38,626 nucleotides of DNA from positions 1 through 38,626 of the forward strand of contig CATLEQ010000006.1 of NCBI GenBank assembly GCA_949915905.1. The letters are read 5' to 3'. The notes beneath the pieces are model-generated. The model searched no databases. It was given only the letters and a program-made list of their open reading frames with translations, and was not told the DNA's origin. Made by a program: the position numbers and the translations under genes. Every line of letters starts with the position of its first letter. The first letter of the stretch is position 1. Below, one piece after another: positions 36,801 through 38,626 of the stretch. This DNA comes from an uncultured Lachnospiraceae bacterium. Lineage in GTDB: Bacteria; Bacillota; Clostridia; Lachnospirales; Lachnospiraceae.

Positions 36801-38626
36801 TTTACCAATTTCATATCACTTGTAATGCTATATCCATCACTCGCGACAGCATGCTCTTTTCCATCATAAACAATGGCTGACGTGTTGCCGCTATCGGGAT
36901 AACTTGATGCAGTAATCGTCACTTCACGCTTATTAATGGTTATCGTTCCCTCTACTACTTCCGTATCCTCATAATTCGGATTGGCCGCGTACACATAAAT
37001 CTTGTACTCACCTGCATCCTTGAATGTAGGCATCGTAGTAGACCACTTATTTGTATCCGACTTATCCGCATCTTTTTCCTTGCTAAAGTAGAGTGTTGAA
37101 CTCTTCTTCGTTGCTGATGCACTAGCCAGACCATATGATTCACCATCATAGGTAACAACTGTATTTTCTACATTAATTGCATTTTCATTTGTTCTCTTGA
37201 TGGTAAAGGTTCCTTTTTCTACTTCTTTAATCTCATAATTCGGGTTCAGGTTTTCGCATTCTGCATCTAACACACCTAAATACTCGCCAACATCTTCTAC
37301 TCCGCTATTCGTACGAGAGTATTCAATTGTCCCAAGGTCATCACCATCTACAAGGCCGGATTCTTCATCATCCTTTACCTTGTCAACTGTACCGGTAAAC
37401 TTAGGCTCTTTCTCCCCATAGTTCTTGGATTTATCATCCACCTTGATGACAACCGGCCGCTTTGTAATTTCCAGAGTCTGCTCACCTGACAACGTATCAC
37501 TAAAGTTGTCACTGGTTACCCGCACTTCAATCGTAATTGGCCCATCATTCACATTGGTCGCGGTAATGGAAGCCCAATTCTCGGTCCAATCATTTTCTTC
37601 CTGCCCTTTCGCAACTTTTACGCGGTACTCAATCTTCAGGCCTTTCGCCAACGCTGCAAACTCTTCCGCTGTCAACGTGGAGTCTTCCGCGTTGCTTACC
37701 GTTGCCTGGCCTGCCGAATGCGGCTGTCCATCATACACCTCGCTTACATCAACCGTATTCAAGGCTGCCAGATTACTTGTTTCAAACGCGGCCTTGGCAA
37801 TTGTAAACGAACCCGCCTTTGTCTCTACGATATAATTGTTTGTAGAGTCTTCCGGCTTGCCATTAACCGTCTTCGTTATCTTTGCCGTTCCATCAACGGT
37901 TGTATCGTATTGACCCGCATTCGTCTTCATAGAATCTACGGAAACTCCTGCAAGTTCCTCACCGGCTACAAGTCCGTCAACCGTATATCCAAGATATCCC
38001 GTTGACAAATCCGTCTTGACACCATGCTCTTTTCCATCATACGTAAACGGTTCTACAACTGAACCAGCCGTAATCGTCAATGGCTTTTTAGCGATTGTGA
38101 ACGTATTTTCCTCAAACGTGATGTCATAGTTTGCGGTAGGTACGACACTGCCATCTGCCTTGGTTATTTGGAAACTGTCAGTCTTCTGAGCTGTTGCCTT
38201 ATAACCGCTACCTGCATTCGTCTTCTTTCCAGTCACGGAAATTCCAGACAAATTTTCTCCGGCTACCATCTGGCCGTCAATATCATAATCCTCCGGGCCT
38301 TGCTCCTGGCCATTATAGATATAGGAGCCGTCCTTCGGCTTAACGGTCAGCGAAATCGGTTTGATTTTTACATAAGAGCCATAAACGCTAGAAATTACAC
38401 TTCCATTTACTACCCTTACATAAACCGGATATTTTCCGTCATTATCAACGGTAACGTCCGCGTACTCTAAAGCATTTCCCGTCCAACCGTTTTTTCCATT
38501 TACAGAATATTGAACAACATCTCCCTCCTTCGCCTCAAACGTTACCTTCACGCCATGGGACTGGCCGTCATACGTTCCCTCATAAGGCGTTACACTGACC
38601 TCATCCTCGTCAAAGCTTCTCTTCCA
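30887..38626 (-). CDS. Giant repetitive surface protein (MBG-like YDG repeats, then DUF11/DUF7507-like repeats, Pro/Ala-rich stalk, C-terminal anchor), 5' end beyond window; interrupted by one in-frame TAG at 32225-32227
   Basis: ORFs 32225..38551 and 30887..32212 are in the same frame (38551-32212 = 6339 = 3x2113), separated only by TAG. The frame is open to the window edge. C-terminus ETPLANADLDHACCIFHFLVVLIALIVLAFYTKSRKKHQERIHELKEKL. Confidence 0.85.

Noticed and set aside
1-38626. CRISPR arrays, rRNA or tRNA genes
   Set aside because: No regularly spaced identical repeats with unique spacers and no recognisable tRNA/rRNA segments were found by eye; this is not an exhaustive covariance-model search.

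Overview
Firmicute (probably Lachnospiraceae-like) chromosomal window. In order it holds: tandem Rpn/PD-(D/E)XK-type genes; a large flagellin gene and an extended csrA homologue, both on the minus strand; a tyrosine recombinase bounded by inverted repeats; a gtrA-yfhO-gtrB-like glycosylation operon (minus); a VanR/VanS-like two-component system (minus); a GGDEF protein; a membrane protein/XRE pair; a MATE transporter (minus); a C39-like peptidase (minus); an AAA-ATPase/DUF1703-type protein; a T-box-led trpEGDCFBA operon; an ECF sigma factor with a probable anti-sigma partner (minus); a degenerate GGDEF protein (minus); signal peptidase I; and a very large repetitive surface protein (minus) running off the right edge. 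The most striking observation is a putative invertible flagellar switch at 4923-6379. A tyrosine recombinase gene lies between 26-bp inverted repeats (25/26 identical, 22 contiguous). Just inside the right repeat is an outward-facing sigma28/sigmaD-like promoter (TAAC-N14-GCCGATAT). In the orientation shown it runs into a perfect 10-bp hairpin, formed by the repeat itself, followed by T7 just outside the element. If inverted, the same promoter would point at csrA-flagellin with no T-tract, which predicts ON/OFF phase variation of the flagellin operon. Other notable points: trpE appears to lack about 100 internal residues and trpG carries a frameshift, while trpD-A look intact; the giant surface protein is interrupted by a single in-frame TAG before its wall/membrane anchor; trpF contains a 36-bp tandem-repeat insertion; and there are several families of repeated intergenic hairpins. 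All calls are by eye from the sequence and the ORF track. No database search was run.
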